From the NCBI RefSeq assembly GCF_001449115.1, contig NZ_LAIJ01000010.1, positions 665,623 through 729,622 on the forward strand: 64,000 nucleotides of DNA, given 5' to 3'. Under the pieces are notes generated by a model, which made no database searches, had not been told where the DNA came from, and saw only the letters and a program-made list of their open reading frames with translations. Both the position numbers and the translations under genes were made by a program. The stretch is from Occallatibacter gabretensis (GTDB taxonomy: Bacteria; Acidobacteriota; Terriglobia; Terriglobales; Acidobacteriaceae). Positions 62,608 through 64,000 of the stretch are shown here, piece by piece (position 1 is the first letter of the stretch; the number at the start of each line of letters is the position of its first letter).

Positions 62608-63185
62608 ATGAGCATTGCAACCAAGCATGGAGATGGAGGACAGACCGGCCTGGCTGGCGGCATACGTATCTCGAAGGCTGATCTTCGCGTTGAGGCCTAC
62701 GGCACGGTCGATGAGCTGAATTCGCATCTCGGTTTCGCATGCAGCATCTGTCAGAACAAAGAGATCGCAGCGTGGACCGAAGAAATCCAGAGGACACTCT
62801 TCCGCGTTGGTTCCGCGTTAGCCACCCGCCGGAGAGCAGAAAATCACCGCCTGTGATTGCAACGGAAGACGTGGACAAGCTCATGGAACTCGTGCACAGG
62901 ATTGAGTCGACAGAAGGCATTCTCGCAGACTGGTCGCTCCCCGGCGGCCACACGGAATCCGCCGCATACGAGATCGCGCGTACCGTCTGCCGCCGTGCCG
63001 AGCGTTGCGCCGTTCGCTTTATGGAGAGCAGCGCCACGGATGTGCAGCCGGAAGTATTGGCCTATCTCAATCGCCTTTCGGATGTAATCTGGCTCTTCGG
63101 CCGTCTCATTGAGCACAACGCCGGTGTCAACAGCCGTTTGCGCGAGGACAGCAACGGCGGCCCTGAATTTTCGAGGGCGTGGTAG
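62608..63185 (+). pseudogene. pduO: PduO-type cob(I)alamin adenosyltransferase, frameshifted
   Basis: ATG 62608 has AAGGAG eight bases upstream. The first frame gives IATKHGDGGQTGLAGG and RVEAYGTVDELNSHLGFA, the ATP-binding start of PduO-type adenosyltransferases, and goes to GSALAT. The second frame picks up PPESRKSPPVIATEDVDKL and ends with the helical part (CRRAERCAVRF, LAYLNRLSDVIWLFGRLIEH). One C is missing in the CCC of GCCACCCGCC near 62825. If restored, the protein would have about 193 residues, a normal length. The enzyme makes adenosylcobalamin from cob(I)alamin and ATP. The break may be an assembly error. Confidence 0.82.
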
Positions 63186-63805
63186 TACGAAGCAGCGACA
63201 GCACCATGTTTTGAAAAGCGATGATGCGGTTGGCTATGGTGCTGCCTGCGCTTGAGCCGGTGAGAGTCGTATCCACCGCCACAATTTTTCGTCAGGAAAT
63301 CGGAGAACATCTCCCGCCATCTGTTGGGTCTTGTTCCTGTCTGCCATAGCTTGATCGTTCCATTAGGTGTAGTCCCACGCTGTGCGACTACATAGCCATT
63401 CGCTTCTGCACTGTAACGAAGTCTGGGATGGAAATGAGTTCAATCGCCACCCAGCAGGCAACCATGTCTTAGTGCGAATGCGTTAATTCAGATGGGTTAC
63501 CGAGGATTTGCTTGAGTTGATCTTGCTTCTGGTTTTTGATATAAAGATTGTGGCGAAGGAATCCGCCTTTAAACGCCTTCCGAAATGGAAAGGCTGATGA
63601 CTCCTACCTCTCGGTAGGAGTTTTTCATTTCCTACCAAAACAAAATCGAATGGTTTTCAGCTGGAGAAGTTTTAGCTGATCTCGCGGGTGTGTCTCGTTT
63701 CGCTTCAATTCGAACCGACACAGCTGGCGGGAATTGTGTACCCAGCCGAACTGTTGCTCAGTACGACGGCTCTAGTTGAACGCCATTGAGGCTTGAGGAA
63801 TCGAT
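63186..63805. other. Gene-poor region with a strong terminator
   Basis: About 620 bases without a supported gene. A 36-residue tail-like frame ends just before the terminator at 63601-63625 (RLPKWKG), so the end of a decayed transcription unit may lie here. Leftward frames at 63062 and 63758 have no family resemblance. Confidence 0.4.
63601..63625 (+). terminator. Intrinsic terminator
   Basis: CTCCTACC TCTC GGTAGGAG is a perfect 8-base stem with a four-base loop, followed by TTTTT. It is oriented to stop rightward transcription. The transcript it ends is not clear, as the nearest upstream gene stops at 63185. Confidence 0.85.
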
Positions 63806-64000
63806 ATGTCGCAGGCTCCGAAATCGTTGTTTGCACGTGAACGTCCCAATGGGTTCGCAGACAACCTTACAGAACACTTTAGAACCGCTCGTTATGTGTT
63901 CCTGGTTGCGGCGCCGTTTGGCGTCTTGGTCTGCCCGGCTTGCTTTGTACCAGTGACTAAGAGACACACTGGAATGAGGAGAGCAAGATGGCACGAGGTA
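63806..64000 (+). CDS. Possible start of a gene at the right edge
   Basis: A frame opens at ATG 63806 (MSQAPKSLFARERPNG), with GAGGAAT upstream, and runs off the window for 65 codons. It includes a hydrophobic stretch (YVFLVAAPFGVLVCPACF). It matches no family I know. A better start signal, GAGGAG and ATG at 63988 (MARG), lies inside it in a different frame, so the real gene may begin only there. Low confidence. Confidence 0.3.
   Translation, partial: MSQAPKSLFARERPNGFADNLTEHFRTARYVFLVAAPFGVLVCPACFVPVTKRHTGMRRARWHEV

Noticed and set aside
63758..63994. 78-codon leftward frame at the right edge
   Set aside because: It opposes a rightward frame with better start signals and has no recognisable features.
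1..64000. CRISPR arrays, prophage structural genes, rRNA or complete tRNA genes
   Set aside because: None were seen: no regularly spaced repeats, no capsid, tail or terminase-like products, and both tRNA-like pieces lack their 5' halves.

Overview
The window looks like a chromosomal segment of an Acidobacteriota member, probably class Terriglobia. This is inferred from gene families only: three very large Oar-type TonB-dependent receptors with an N-terminal carboxypeptidase-regulatory-like domain, two DUF5107/TPR proteins, a 1475-residue SBBP/Ig-repeat exported protein, and a CadC-like winged-helix/TPR regulator. No rRNA gene, complete tRNA or CRISPR array was found.

Layout. 0-5 kb: stress and housekeeping genes (two isochorismatase-family hydrolases, a NarL-type response regulator, a Dps ferritin, and an MFS_3 exporter split from its C-terminal domain by a one-base frameshift). 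5.2-43.3 kb: a sugar-utilisation region bracketed by two same-strand copies of a tRNA 3' end (5198-5243 and 43308-43330, sharing 23 identical bases). This suggests an island, or tandem islands, at a tRNA locus, although no integrase is visible. 41.8-48 kb: a junkyard of RHS tips, a frameshifted HIT gene, a tautomerase, a UspA-like protein, a HlyD fragment cut by an IS3-family element, a second IS3 remnant and a TPR fragment. 48-54.8 kb: a third TonB receptor followed by a Tat-exported HisC-like aminotransferase and an M1 peptidase. 55-64 kb: the SBBP/Ig-repeat protein, a small zinc-ribbon-like protein, a winged-helix/TPR regulator and a frameshifted PduO-type cobalamin adenosyltransferase.

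How the island may work (inference). Outer-membrane TonB receptors (15.6 and 33.4 kb) would import oligosaccharides. Exported enzymes would trim them: a GH27 alpha-galactosidase, a GH36-like enzyme with PKD domain, an Asp-box propeller protein, an SGNH esterase, a Tat-exported GHL6/GH42-like protein and two DUF5107/TPR proteins. A Na+/solute symporter (5.6-7.1 kb), with a newly noticed 58-residue membrane protein translationally coupled to it, would carry monosaccharides inward. NagA-like deacetylase, NagB-like deaminase and an AgaS-like SIS protein would handle phosphorylated amino sugars. LacI and DeoR regulators sit inside the locus, and several promoters carry TGTGA-type inverted repeats. 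No amino-sugar kinase is present.

At least four genes or gene remnants are broken by apparent single-base deletions, so either decay or assembly indels affect this window.
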